From Chitinolyticbacter meiyuanensis (GTDB taxonomy: Bacteria; Pseudomonadota; Gammaproteobacteria; Burkholderiales; Chitinibacteraceae): a stretch of 64,000 bases of DNA. Where the stretch lies: NCBI RefSeq assembly GCF_008033135.1, contig NZ_CP041335.1, positions 965,513 through 1,029,512 of the forward strand. The letters are read 5' to 3'. Below, piece by piece: positions 9,161 to 17,185 of this stretch. Position numbers and translations under genes: made by a program. Under the pieces are notes generated by a model that saw only the letters and a program-made list of their open reading frames with translations, made no database searches and was not told where the DNA came from. Numbering within the stretch: position 1 is the stretch's first letter; each line of letters starts with the position of its first letter.

Positions 9161-9565
9161 ATGAAACGGCATCAAGGCGGCTTTACCCTGCTGGAACTGG
9201 TGATGGTGATCGTGATCCTCGGCATCCTGGCGGCCGTGGCGTTGCCACGGTTCTTCGATCTGTCGGGCGACGCCAGCAAGTCGTCGCTGGCAGGCACGGT
9301 GGCGGCGATCAATTCCGGCAACACCATCAACTACGCGGCGCGCAGCCTCGATACCGCCAACGGCGTATCCACCAAGCGCGGCGTGGCGGTGGACGATTGC
9401 TCCGATGCCTGGGGCCTGATCGGCAACGGCTCGGCCGCGGCGCCGGCGGGCTACAGCATCACGCCGGTCGCTACCGTGCCGAGTGCCACCGGTGCCCAGT
9501 TCAACTGCACCGTGAGCGATTCGCACAGCAACACCGGGACCGTGATCCTGACCGTGATCCCTTGA
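9161..9565 (+). CDS. mshA: MshA-like type IV prepilin, probable major pilin
   Basis: A 134-residue prepilin with a short 7-residue leader, MKRHQGG, then the mature start FTLLELVMVIVILGILA with Glu at +5. This is the class III signal cleaved and N-methylated by a prepilin peptidase that is not encoded in this window. The body follows MshA, with ALPRFFDLSGDASKSSL and GTVAAINS. Two Cys (DDCSDAW, FNCTVS) probably form the C-terminal disulfide loop. The ATG at 9161 has AAGGAGG upstream and is preferred to an upstream start. Only one pilin of this kind is present, so MshA versus MshB is inferred. Confidence 0.85.
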   Translation: MKRHQGGFTLLELVMVIVILGILAAVALPRFFDLSGDASKSSLAGTVAAINSGNTINYAARSLDTANGVSTKRGVAVDDCSDAWGLIGNGSAAAPAGYSITPVATVPSATGAQFNCTVSDSHSNTGTVILTVIP

Positions 9566-9572
9566 AGCGGCG

Positions 9573-10010
9573 ATGCGGCATTCCTCCGGCTTCACCCTGA
9601 TGGAGCTCGTCATGGTGCTGTTGTTGCTTGGCATCCTGCTCGGCATCGCCGTGCCGCGGATGTTCAGCGGCGAACGCTTCGCCGCGCATGGCTACGCGGA
9701 CCAGTTGCTGGCGGGCCTGCGCTTTGCGCGCAGCCTCGCCATCGCGCAGCGCACGCCGGTGTATGTGGTGGTCACCAGCAGCGAGGCGCGCTTCTGCTTC
9801 GATCTGGCCTGTGCCACGCCGGCGATCGGCCCGGATGGCAGCCGGCCGTTCCGCCTGCGCGCGCCGGCCTCGGTGGCGCTGGGCTATGCCGGCAGCTTCA
9901 GTTTCGATGCGCTGGGCGCGCCCGACTTTGCTACCGCGCTGCAGTTGCCGGTGACGGGCGACGTCACCCGCGTGCTGACGGTGGAAGCGGAGACCGGCTA
10001 TGCGCATTGA
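9573..10010 (+). CDS. mshC: MshC-like minor pseudopilin (GspH type)
   Basis: A 145-residue protein with the prepilin signal SSGFTLMELVMVLLLLGILLGIAVPRMF after a very short leader. It resembles GspH/MshC: a helical stalk, the segment AHGYADQLLAGLRFARSLAIAQRTPVYV, then a small beta domain with two Cys (FCFDLACATP). Minor pilins of this type prime pilus assembly at the tip. It starts 7 nt after the pilin gene and overlaps mshD by 11 nt. Confidence 0.85.
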   Translation: MRHSSGFTLMELVMVLLLLGILLGIAVPRMFSGERFAAHGYADQLLAGLRFARSLAIAQRTPVYVVVTSSEARFCFDLACATPAIGPDGSRPFRLRAPASVALGYAGSFSFDALGAPDFATALQLPVTGDVTRVLTVEAETGYAH

Positions 10011-10473
10011 GTTGGCGGAAGCACGGCAAGACGGCGTGACGCTGCTCGAACTGGTGTTCGCGCTGCTGATCATCGCCATCGCCGTGGCGGGCGTGGCGCA
10101 GGTCTACGCGGTGACGGCCGGCGCCAGTGCCGACCCGCTCAGCCGCAAGCAGGCGCTGATGATTGCCGAGGCGCTGCTGGAGGAGGTGACGCTGCAGTCC
10201 TTCGCCGTGCCAACCGGTGGCTACAGCGGTGGCAGCCGGGCGTTGTTTGACCATGTGTCCGCCTACGACGGCTACAGCGCCACCGGCATCCGCGATGCGG
10301 ACGGCAATGCGGTGGCGGGGCTGGAGGCCTACCGCGTGGCGGTGGCGGTGGCGCACCCGGCGGCCGCCATCGGCGGCATCGCCACCGACCGGATCTGGGT
10401 GGTGACGGTGACCGTCACCGATGGCCTCAACCGGATGACGGTGCTGACCGGCTACCGTTTCAACTATGGGTGA
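10000..10473 (+). CDS. mshD: MshD-like minor pilin
   Basis: A 157-residue protein with a prepilin-like N-terminus (QDGVTLLELVFALLIIAIAV). The stretch SADPLSRKQALMIAEALLEEV is characteristic of MshD. The leader is longer and the cleavage residue is Gly12 before Val rather than Phe. It overlaps mshC and mshO at its two ends, as expected for a tightly coupled operon. It is probably a tip or minor pilus component. Confidence 0.85.
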   Translation: MRIELAEARQDGVTLLELVFALLIIAIAVAGVAQVYAVTAGASADPLSRKQALMIAEALLEEVTLQSFAVPTGGYSGGSRALFDHVSAYDGYSATGIRDADGNAVAGLEAYRVAVAVAHPAAAIGGIATDRIWVVTVTVTDGLNRMTVLTGYRFNYG

Positions 10474-11347
10474 GCCCGCCGTCATGCCGCCCCGCGCCGC
10501 CGGTTTCTCGCTGCTGGAGCTCACCATCGTGCTGACCATCCTCGCGGTGGCCACCGCGACCATGGCGGTGTTCCTCGATGGGCCCATCCGCAGCTACTTC
10601 GCCAACCGGCAGCGCAGCGACCTGGCGTCGTCCGCCGATGCGGCGATGCGGCGGCTGGCGCGGGATCTGCGGCTGGCACTGCCCAACAGCATCCGCCTGG
10701 CGAGCGTCGGCGCCGGGCAGACCTATCTCGAGTTCCTGCCGGTGCGCACCGGCGGGCGCTACCGCGACCAGGCGAGCGATGGCAACCAGGGCGATCCGCT
10801 GTCGTTCGGCGGGGACAGCGCCTTCGATACGCTGGGCACCCTGCCGGCTTCCGGACGCAGCGCCGTGGTGCCGGGGCAGGACCAGCTGGTGGTCTACAAC
10901 CTTGGCTTCGCCCCGGCCGATGCCTATGGCGGACAGAACCGCAGCACGATACGCAGCGTGAGCAGCGGCGCGCTGGCGGGCGAGAGCCACCTGGTGTTCG
11001 ACAGCAGCGCGCTGTCGCTGGCCTCGCCGTATTCGCGCTTCCAGATCATCAGCGGCGCCGCGAGCTATGTCTGCCAGCCGGGGGCAGTCGATGCCCAGGG
11101 CGACGCCAGCGGCACGCTGAGCCTGTGGTACGGCTACCCGATCCAGACTGCGCAGCCCACCAGCCTGCCGGGGAGCGGCCGCACTGCGCTGCTCACCCGT
11201 TATGTGAGTCGCTGCAGCATCAACTACGCGCCATCGCCCAGCCTTGCGCAGCAACGCAACGGCATCGTCAGCGTGCAGCTGGCATTGACCCGTGCCAACG
11301 AGACGGTTTCGCTCTATCAGGTGATCCATGTCGCCAACCTGCCGTGA
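10466..11347 (+). CDS. mshO: MshO-like minor pilin
   Basis: A 293-residue protein starting with a prepilin signal (AAGFSLLELTIVLTILAVATA). The MshO-type body follows, FLDGPIRSYFANRQRSDL then ADAAMRRLARDLRLALPNSI. The long beta-rich C-terminal domain is typical of larger pseudopilins near the tip (GspJ type). It overlaps mshD by 8 nt and mshP by 20 nt. The start could also be ATG at 10484 (MPPRAAGF), which gives a shorter leader. Confidence 0.85.
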   Translation: MGEPAVMPPRAAGFSLLELTIVLTILAVATATMAVFLDGPIRSYFANRQRSDLASSADAAMRRLARDLRLALPNSIRLASVGAGQTYLEFLPVRTGGRYRDQASDGNQGDPLSFGGDSAFDTLGTLPASGRSAVVPGQDQLVVYNLGFAPADAYGGQNRSTIRSVSSGALAGESHLVFDSSALSLASPYSRFQIISGAASYVCQPGAVDAQGDASGTLSLWYGYPIQTAQPTSLPGSGRTALLTRYVSRCSINYAPSPSLAQQRNGIVSVQLALTRANETVSLYQVIHVANLP

Positions 11348-11783
11348 CGCCGGCTTCGCGCTGATCAGCGCGCTGTTCCTGCTGCTGGTGCTCAGTACCA
11401 TGGCGGCGTTCACGCTCACGCTCTCGAGCAGTGCGCAGCAGGGCGCCACGTTGGATGTGCAGGGCAGCCGCGCCTATCAGGCCGCCCGTGCCGGCATCGA
11501 GTACGGCGCCTTCCAGGCGCTGCAGAACGGGCAGTGCGCCAGCAGCAGCCAGCTGACGCTGCCCGCGCCGATGGCGGATTTCTCGATCAACCTCGCCTGC
11601 AGCAGCAGCGCGCACAACATCGCCGGCAATACCGTCACGCTGTACCGGCTGACCGCCACCGCCTGCAACCTGCCCGCCGGCAGTGGCTGCCCTCCAGCGA
11701 CCCGCACGCTCAATTACGTGGAGCGGCAGATCAGCGCCACGCTGTCGCGCTGCACCGAAGCCGGGGGAGGGGGGTGCGCATGA
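11328..11783 (+). CDS. mshP: MshP-like pilus biogenesis protein (PilX/GspK-like)
   Basis: A 151-residue protein with an N-terminal prepilin-like helix, DAGFALISALFLLLVLSTMA, that lacks Glu at +5. This is usual for MshP/GspK-type subunits that cap pseudopilus tips. RAYQAARAGIEYGAFQAL is the conserved follow-up. Four Cys lie in the C-terminal half. The stop codon overlaps the mshQ start (ATGA). Confidence 0.82.
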   Translation: MSPTCRDAGFALISALFLLLVLSTMAAFTLTLSSSAQQGATLDVQGSRAYQAARAGIEYGAFQALQNGQCASSSQLTLPAPMADFSINLACSSSAHNIAGNTVTLYRLTATACNLPAGSGCPPATRTLNYVERQISATLSRCTEAGGGGCA

Positions 11784-14611
11784 GCGTGTCCCGCCGCCTG
11801 CTCGCCCTAGTTTGCGCCGTGCTGGTGCTGCTGTACAGCGCGGACGCCGCGCGGGCCGCCATCACCCAGGTGGCGGCCAGCGTCGCGCAGCAGCTGGTGC
11901 CCACCAACAGCACGCTGACCATTCCAGTGCCGGCAGGTACGGTGGCGGGCGACGTGCTGCTGGCCCAGGTGACCGGCTCGGCGAACCCACTCATCATCAC
12001 GCCGCCCGCCGGCTGGACGTTGATCCGCTCGAATAGCCAGAACCTGCTGGCCGCCGGCATCACGCAGGCGCTGTACTACCGCGTCGCCACGGGCAGCGAA
12101 CCGGCGTCGTACACCTTCACGCTGTCGGTCGCGGCCTGGGTGGCGGGCAGCATGATCACCTTCCGCGGCGTGAACACTACTACGCCGGTGCTGGGCCACG
12201 CCGGGCAGGGCGGGGTGCTGCTGCTGGCCACCGCCCCGGCCGTGGCGGGCTGCCCGGCGGGGGCGATGCAGGTGGGCTTCTTCGGCTTCAACACCGGCGC
12301 GCTGGGGCTGACCATTGGCGCGGGTCAGACGCCCTATGCCACCACCACCACCAATGCGTTGCTCGGCGTCACCATCCTCAATGGCGGGGTGATCCTGGGC
12401 AGCGCCGGCAGCTGCACCGCTGTGACCACGCTGGCGGTGAATGTCACCGCCAACGTGGCGCAGCAGGTGGTGCTGAACCCGTCACCGGTACCGGCGCCGA
12501 CCATCCACCACTTCGAGATGAACCCGCCGACCACCGGCATCACCTGCAAGGCGCAGAGCATCACGATCAAGGCCTGCATGGATGCCGCCTGCAGCAGCGT
12601 CTACAACGGCGCCGTCACGGCCACGCTGGCGCCGGCGGCCGGCTGGCGTACCGGCGCGGTGCAGGTGCTGGCAAGCGGCAGTGGGGTGGTGCCGTTCCAG
12701 CCGCTCACCGCCGGCACCTATACGCTGTCGGTCACCGCCTCGACACCGGCACTGGCCAGCGGTGGCGGCACCACGTGCCCCACCGGCGGCGACGGCACCT
12801 GCACCATCCGTGTCTACGACACCGCGCTGGCGTTCAGCACACCCAATCTCGTGGCCGCGCTCAATTCGCCGACCATCACCGTGTCGGCACTCGGGACCGA
12901 TCCACAGACCAAGCAGTGCATCCCGGAATTCGCCAGCGTGACGCGCGCGGTGTCGTTCTGGACCAGCTACACCAACCCGGCCAGCGGCACGCGTGCGCTC
13001 ACGCTGATCGCCAACCCGGCCGGCAGTGCCACCTCGACCGTGCTGGCGACGAGCTCGCCCGGCACAGCCGTCAGCCTGGCCTTCAACGCGTCCGGCCAGG
13101 CGCAGATCCAGCTCAATTATCCGGACGTGGGCCAGCTCGCACTCAATGCCGCCTACACCGGCACCCTCGCCAACAACGATGTCGGCCTCAGCATGACCGG
13201 TAGCAGCAGCTTCATCACCAAGCCCTATACGCTGGTGCTGAGCAACATCCGGCGCACCAGCGATGCCAGCGCGCCCCCCGCCAATCCCACCACGGCCAGC
13301 TCGCCGCTGTTCGCGCGGGCTGGCGAGTCGCTGACGATGACGGTGACCGCGCAGAACGCACTGGGCGCTGCCACGCCGAACTACGGCCGGGAAACGCCGG
13401 CACACCGCGCCGTGCTGATCTCCAGCCTGGTCGCGCCCGCTGGCGGCAGCAATGCGCTGGCACAGCCGGCCGCCGGCGTGAGCCAGTTCGGTGGTTACTT
13501 CGCCAATGGCAGCTATAGCAGCGGCGCGACCACGCTCACTGATCTGGTCTGGAACGAGGTCGGCATCTTGCGTCTGACCCCGCACGTGGCGAGCGCCAGC
13601 GGGCTGGGCTATCTCGGCCTGGGTGACCTCGGCAGTGGCGATGGCTCGGTGCTGACTGCCTCGGCCAATATCGGCCGCTTTGCGCCGCACCGTTTCATGT
13701 TGTCCTCGCCCGGCCTCGTCAACCGCCAGGCGCTCGGTTGCAGCCCCGCTTCGCCGTTCACCTACCTGGGTGAGGCAATGCGGCTGCAGGGCCAGCTCAC
13801 CGCGGTGGCTGTCGGCGGCACCACCACCACCAACTATGACAGTGCGCTGGGTTTCGCCAAGCTCGGCAGTGCTTCGGCGCTGGGCATCGCCGCAGCCAAT
13901 GTCAACGGCGGCACCATCACGCCGTTGTCGGCCCGGTTGACCACGGGGGGCGCTGCACCCAGCTGGTCGGGCGGCACCACCACTTTGCTGCAGACGGCCA
14001 CGGTGGCGCGCACCAGCGCACCGGACGGCCCATTCCTCAACGCCCGGCTCGGCATTGCCCCGACCGACAGCGATGCCACGGCGCTGGCTGCCAGCGCGCT
14101 CAATCTCGACGCGCAGAACAGTGGCAGCGCCAGCCACGCCAGCCTTGGCACCACCCAGTTGCGTGCCGGCCGGCTGAAGCTGTCGAACGCCCTGGGTTCG
14201 GATCAGCTCGACTTGCCGGTGCCGGCGCAGCTCGAGGCCTGGAACAACGGCTTTACCCGCAACACGCTGGACAACTGCACGCCGGTGGTCCCGGCCGGCA
14301 TCGGCGTGGCCACGTTCGGCAATTACCTGGGCGGGCTCAACAGCAGCAACCTGGGCGCGAGCCGTCTGCAGTTCGGCACGCCACCGCAGCTGGCGAGCCA
14401 GGGGCGGGTCGGCGTCACGGTCACGCGGCCCGGTACTGCCGTGCGCGGCAGTGCCGATCTCACCTTCGACCTGGATGCCAATGGCTACGGCTATCTGAAG
14501 GGCTATGTCGCGGGTGGCAACTACACCGCCACGCTGCAGCCGTGGGCGCGCGTGACGTTCGGTGGCTACGACCTGAAGCAGCCGTTGATCTTCATCCGGG
14601 AAAACTATTGA
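11780..14611 (+). CDS. mshQ: MSHA protein MshQ, large secreted/tip-associated protein
   Basis: A 943-residue exported protein. The signal peptide is LLALVCAVLVLLYSADAARA. An N-terminal beta domain of about 150 residues has PPAGWTLIRSNSQ and repeats seen in surface proteins. A long Thr/Ala/Gly-rich beta region follows (about 230-650), then a C-terminal DUF6701-type region with LDNCTPVVPAGIGVATFGNYLGGL. It has no prepilin signal. MshQ is encoded at the end of the prepilin gene block in MSHA loci, and a role as tip adhesin or pilus-associated protein is inferred. The ATG at 11780 overlaps the mshP stop codon. Position and C-terminal domain support the name. Confidence 0.85.
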   Translation: MSVSRRLLALVCAVLVLLYSADAARAAITQVAASVAQQLVPTNSTLTIPVPAGTVAGDVLLAQVTGSANPLIITPPAGWTLIRSNSQNLLAAGITQALYYRVATGSEPASYTFTLSVAAWVAGSMITFRGVNTTTPVLGHAGQGGVLLLATAPAVAGCPAGAMQVGFFGFNTGALGLTIGAGQTPYATTTTNALLGVTILNGGVILGSAGSCTAVTTLAVNVTANVAQQVVLNPSPVPAPTIHHFEMNPPTTGITCKAQSITIKACMDAACSSVYNGAVTATLAPAAGWRTGAVQVLASGSGVVPFQPLTAGTYTLSVTASTPALASGGGTTCPTGGDGTCTIRVYDTALAFSTPNLVAALNSPTITVSALGTDPQTKQCIPEFASVTRAVSFWTSYTNPASGTRALTLIANPAGSATSTVLATSSPGTAVSLAFNASGQAQIQLNYPDVGQLALNAAYTGTLANNDVGLSMTGSSSFITKPYTLVLSNIRRTSDASAPPANPTTASSPLFARAGESLTMTVTAQNALGAATPNYGRETPAHRAVLISSLVAPAGGSNALAQPAAGVSQFGGYFANGSYSSGATTLTDLVWNEVGILRLTPHVASASGLGYLGLGDLGSGDGSVLTASANIGRFAPHRFMLSSPGLVNRQALGCSPASPFTYLGEAMRLQGQLTAVAVGGTTTTNYDSALGFAKLGSASALGIAAANVNGGTITPLSARLTTGGAAPSWSGGTTTLLQTATVARTSAPDGPFLNARLGIAPTDSDATALAASALNLDAQNSGSASHASLGTTQLRAGRLKLSNALGSDQLDLPVPAQLEAWNNGFTRNTLDNCTPVVPAGIGVATFGNYLGGLNSSNLGASRLQFGTPPQLASQGRVGVTVTRPGTAVRGSADLTFDLDANGYGYLKGYVAGGNYTATLQPWARVTFGGYDLKQPLIFIRENY

Positions 14612-14641
14612 TGGCCGGCCGGCGGCCATGGAGGCAGGCAG

Positions 14642-15553
14642 ATGATGCGGTTCCCCTTCGGCAAGCGGTGGTTGCGACGGCGACGCGAGCAATGGCTGGC
14701 GATCGCGCCCGTGGCCGGCGAGTGGGCGGTGATGCGGCTGGTGGCCGATGGCAACGGCGTGCGCATGCAGGCCTACCGCAGCTACAAGCCGGACGAGACC
14801 GCCTTGCTGCGTGTTCCGGCGCAGCAGCAGGTGACCACGCTGCTCGACGCGGGCGACTACCGCCTGCTGCAGCTGGAAGCACCCAACGTGGCACCGGATG
14901 AGCTGCAGGCGGCCGTGCGCTGGCGCCTGCGCGAGATGCTCGATGGCCCGGTGGATGACCTGATCGTCGACGTGATCTGCATCCCGAACGGCCCCAGCGG
15001 CCTTGGCCGGCCGGCGCTGCTGATCGCGGTGACCGCCCATACCAATGTGGTCCGTGGCCGGACCGAGGCGTTTCGCGAGGCGCGGCTCAAGCTCGATGCG
15101 ATCGACATTCCGGAGCTGGCACTGCGCAACGTCGCCACCCTGTTCGAAACCCAGGGCGAGGCGGTGGTGCTGCTGTGGTTCGACCAGCAGCACGGGCACC
15201 TGCTGCTGGTGTATCAGGGCGAGCTCTACATGTGGCGCACGCTCGACGGTGCCGCGCCAGGGATGGACCAGCCGCAGCGGCTCGAGCGCATCGTTCGCGA
15301 GATCCGCCGCACGCTTGATCATGTGAGCCACCATTTCAGCGACCTGGAACCCGGGCGCATCGTGGTGCTGACGCCCTATGCCGCGACGGCGCTGCTCGAA
15401 TACCTGGCCGAGCAGATCGATCTGCCGGTGGTCGAGGGCGACCTGACGACGGTGATCGGCGGTCTGACCGATTTCGTGCCGGAGCGGGTGCGGCAGGTCG
15501 AGCTGTCGCCATTGATCGGCGCGGCGCTGCGGCGTAGCGGCGGGAGGGCGTGA
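14642..15553 (+). CDS. mshI: MshI, PilM-like cytoplasmic ATPase-fold protein
   Basis: A 303-residue protein with an actin-like PilM/MshI fold: EQWLAIAPVAGEWAVMRLV, then APDELQAAVRWRLREMLDGPVDDL, which is the conserved MshI segment. The late section with GRIVVLTPYAATALLEYLAEQI also fits. PilM-type proteins bind the N-terminal tail of the PilN-like partner encoded next and build the inner-membrane alignment complex. It ends in TGA overlapping the next ATG. Confidence 0.85.
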   Translation: MMRFPFGKRWLRRRREQWLAIAPVAGEWAVMRLVADGNGVRMQAYRSYKPDETALLRVPAQQQVTTLLDAGDYRLLQLEAPNVAPDELQAAVRWRLREMLDGPVDDLIVDVICIPNGPSGLGRPALLIAVTAHTNVVRGRTEAFREARLKLDAIDIPELALRNVATLFETQGEAVVLLWFDQQHGHLLLVYQGELYMWRTLDGAAPGMDQPQRLERIVREIRRTLDHVSHHFSDLEPGRIVVLTPYAATALLEYLAEQIDLPVVEGDLTTVIGGLTDFVPERVRQVELSPLIGAALRRSGGRA

Positions 15554-16164
15554 TGGCGCAGCAGATCAACCTGCTCTCCCCGTTGTTCCAGCAGCGCGCC
15601 ACGTCGTTCGGCGCGCGGTTCTGCCTGACCGTGATCGTGATGGTACTGCTGGTGTTGGCGCTGATGGGCGTCGGCGAATATCGCCAGCTGCAGCAATTGC
15701 GACAGCAACTGGCTGATCTGCAGGCCGCCAAGTCGCAGAAGACTGCCAGCGTGGAGGCTTATTTCAAGAGCCATACCACCAGCCAGAATGCGGCGCAGCA
15801 ACTGGCCGACAGCGAACGCATGCTGCAGACGCGGCTGCAGATCCTGCAGCGCTTCCAGCGGGATGAGCGCCGGGCACCGTTCTCGGCCTATCTCGATGCA
15901 TTCGCCCGCATCCATGTCAACGGCGTGCGTCTGGCCCGCATCCGCGTGGCCGGCGACGCGCTGGAACTGGAAGGCCGGGCGCAGACGGCCGAGCAGATCC
16001 CGCGCTACCTGTTGGCGCTGCAGGCCCAGCCGGTGTTTCACGGCCGCCAGTTCGCCGCCATCCATATCGACCAGACCCCCGATGCGACCGGTACCGGCTT
16101 GCGTTTCCAGCTGACCAATCCCGGGGCCACGGCACCCACGCCAGTGGCGGGAGGAGCGCGATGA
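15553..16164 (+). CDS. PilN-like MSHA inner-membrane protein
   Basis: A 203-residue bitopic protein. The cytoplasmic tail contains QQINLLSPLFQ, the PilN-like INL motif that contacts PilM/MshI. One transmembrane helix follows (TVIVMVLLVLALMGVGEY), then a coiled coil (LQQLRQQLADLQAAK) and a periplasmic ferredoxin-like domain. ATG at 15553 overlaps the mshI stop; GTG at 15550 is an alternative start one codon earlier. GGGAGG precedes both. Confidence 0.82.
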   Translation: MAQQINLLSPLFQQRATSFGARFCLTVIVMVLLVLALMGVGEYRQLQQLRQQLADLQAAKSQKTASVEAYFKSHTTSQNAAQQLADSERMLQTRLQILQRFQRDERRAPFSAYLDAFARIHVNGVRLARIRVAGDALELEGRAQTAEQIPRYLLALQAQPVFHGRQFAAIHIDQTPDATGTGLRFQLTNPGATAPTPVAGGAR

Positions 16165-16808
16165 TGCGGGCACTGCGCAATCTGCTTTCCAGGCTGGGCT
16201 TTCGCCTTGACAGCGTATCGCTGCGGCAGCGGTTGCTGATGCTGGGCACCGGCGTGATGCTGCTGGTGCTGGTGATCGACTATATGGCGCTGCGCCCGCT
16301 GGAACGGGAGCAGACGCAGACACTGCAGCAGATCCGGCTGGTCAGCGGCGAACTGGTGGCGCTCGATCGTCGTGTCAGCCAGGAAAGCCGCACACGCAGC
16401 GGGCAGGAGCAGGCGCGCATCAGCGGCATCCAGCGTGACATCGTGGTGCGCGATCAGGCACTCACCGAATTGCGCCGCCGGCTGATCTCGCCGGCGCAGG
16501 CCGACCAGATGCTGCAAGGTCTTGTCAGCGCCGATCCGCGCCTTGCGTTGCTGCAGCTGGAAAGCATTCCGCCCACGCCACTGGGCACCGGGGATGGTGC
16601 GCAGCAGGCGCTGTGGCAGCACGGCCTGCGGCTGGCGCTGCGCGCCGACTACTTCGCCATTCGCGACTACCTGAAGGCGCTGGAGTCGAGCGACTGGCCG
16701 ATCTACTGGGAGTCGCTGCAATTGCAGAGCGACGGCACCAGCCCGGTCACCGCGAACCTTACCCTGTCCACGCTGAGCGAGGCCGCACCATGGCTGCAAC
16801 TGCAGTGA
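16161..16808 (+). CDS. mshJ: MshJ, PilO-like MSHA inner-membrane protein
   Basis: A 215-residue bitopic protein: a short cytoplasmic N-terminus and one transmembrane helix (LLMLGTGVMLLVLVIDYMAL), then a coiled coil (LEREQTQTLQQIRLVSGELV) and a periplasmic domain. The C-terminal ALRADYFAIRDYLKALESS-DWPIYWESLQL segment is typical of MshJ. With the PilN-like protein it forms the periplasmic bridge to the secretin. It overlaps the preceding gene by 4 nt and the following mshK by 19 nt. Confidence 0.85.
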   Translation: MMRALRNLLSRLGFRLDSVSLRQRLLMLGTGVMLLVLVIDYMALRPLEREQTQTLQQIRLVSGELVALDRRVSQESRTRSGQEQARISGIQRDIVVRDQALTELRRRLISPAQADQMLQGLVSADPRLALLQLESIPPTPLGTGDGAQQALWQHGLRLALRADYFAIRDYLKALESSDWPIYWESLQLQSDGTSPVTANLTLSTLSEAAPWLQLQ

Positions 16809-17185
16809 TCCGCCTGCTGGTGCTGCTGCTCGGGCTCAACTGCGCTGGCGCGGCCGAACCCGGGCTGCGCGATCCGATGCGCCTGCCTGCGGTGCCCGTC
16901 GCACGGGTGGCCTCGGGCCCCGCGGCCGCACCGACGCCCGCGCCCAAGCTCACGCTGGTCCGCATCCGCGCTGGTCAGCGCACGGCCTGGATCAACAACC
17001 GCCCCTACCAGATCGGCGACCAGCTCGACGATGCACGCATCGTGGCGATCGATCTCAAGGGCGTCACCCTGCAACGCGGCAGCAGCCAGCAGCGCCTGCC
17101 GCTGCAGGACACCCGCTATGTCCAGCCGGTCGGCACGCTCAAGCGGCCGCCGCTTCCTTCACCTGCCACCAAGACCACGCCATGA
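16790..17185 (+). CDS. mshK: MshK, PilP-like periplasmic protein
   Basis: A 131-residue exported protein: the signal peptide is AVIRLLVLLLGLNCAGAAEPG. A mature start GLRDPMRLP follows and resembles MshK. A Pro/Ala linker leads to a small beta domain (LTLVRIRAGQRTAWINNRPYQIGDQL, IVAIDLKGVTLQ), which is the pilus-type HR/PilP fold. It probably links MshJ to the secretin MshL. ATG at 16790 lies inside the end of mshJ; the mshL start overlaps its stop codon. Confidence 0.82.
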   Translation: MAATAVIRLLVLLLGLNCAGAAEPGLRDPMRLPAVPVARVASGPAAAPTPAPKLTLVRIRAGQRTAWINNRPYQIGDQLDDARIVAIDLKGVTLQRGSSQQRLPLQDTRYVQPVGTLKRPPLPSPATKTTP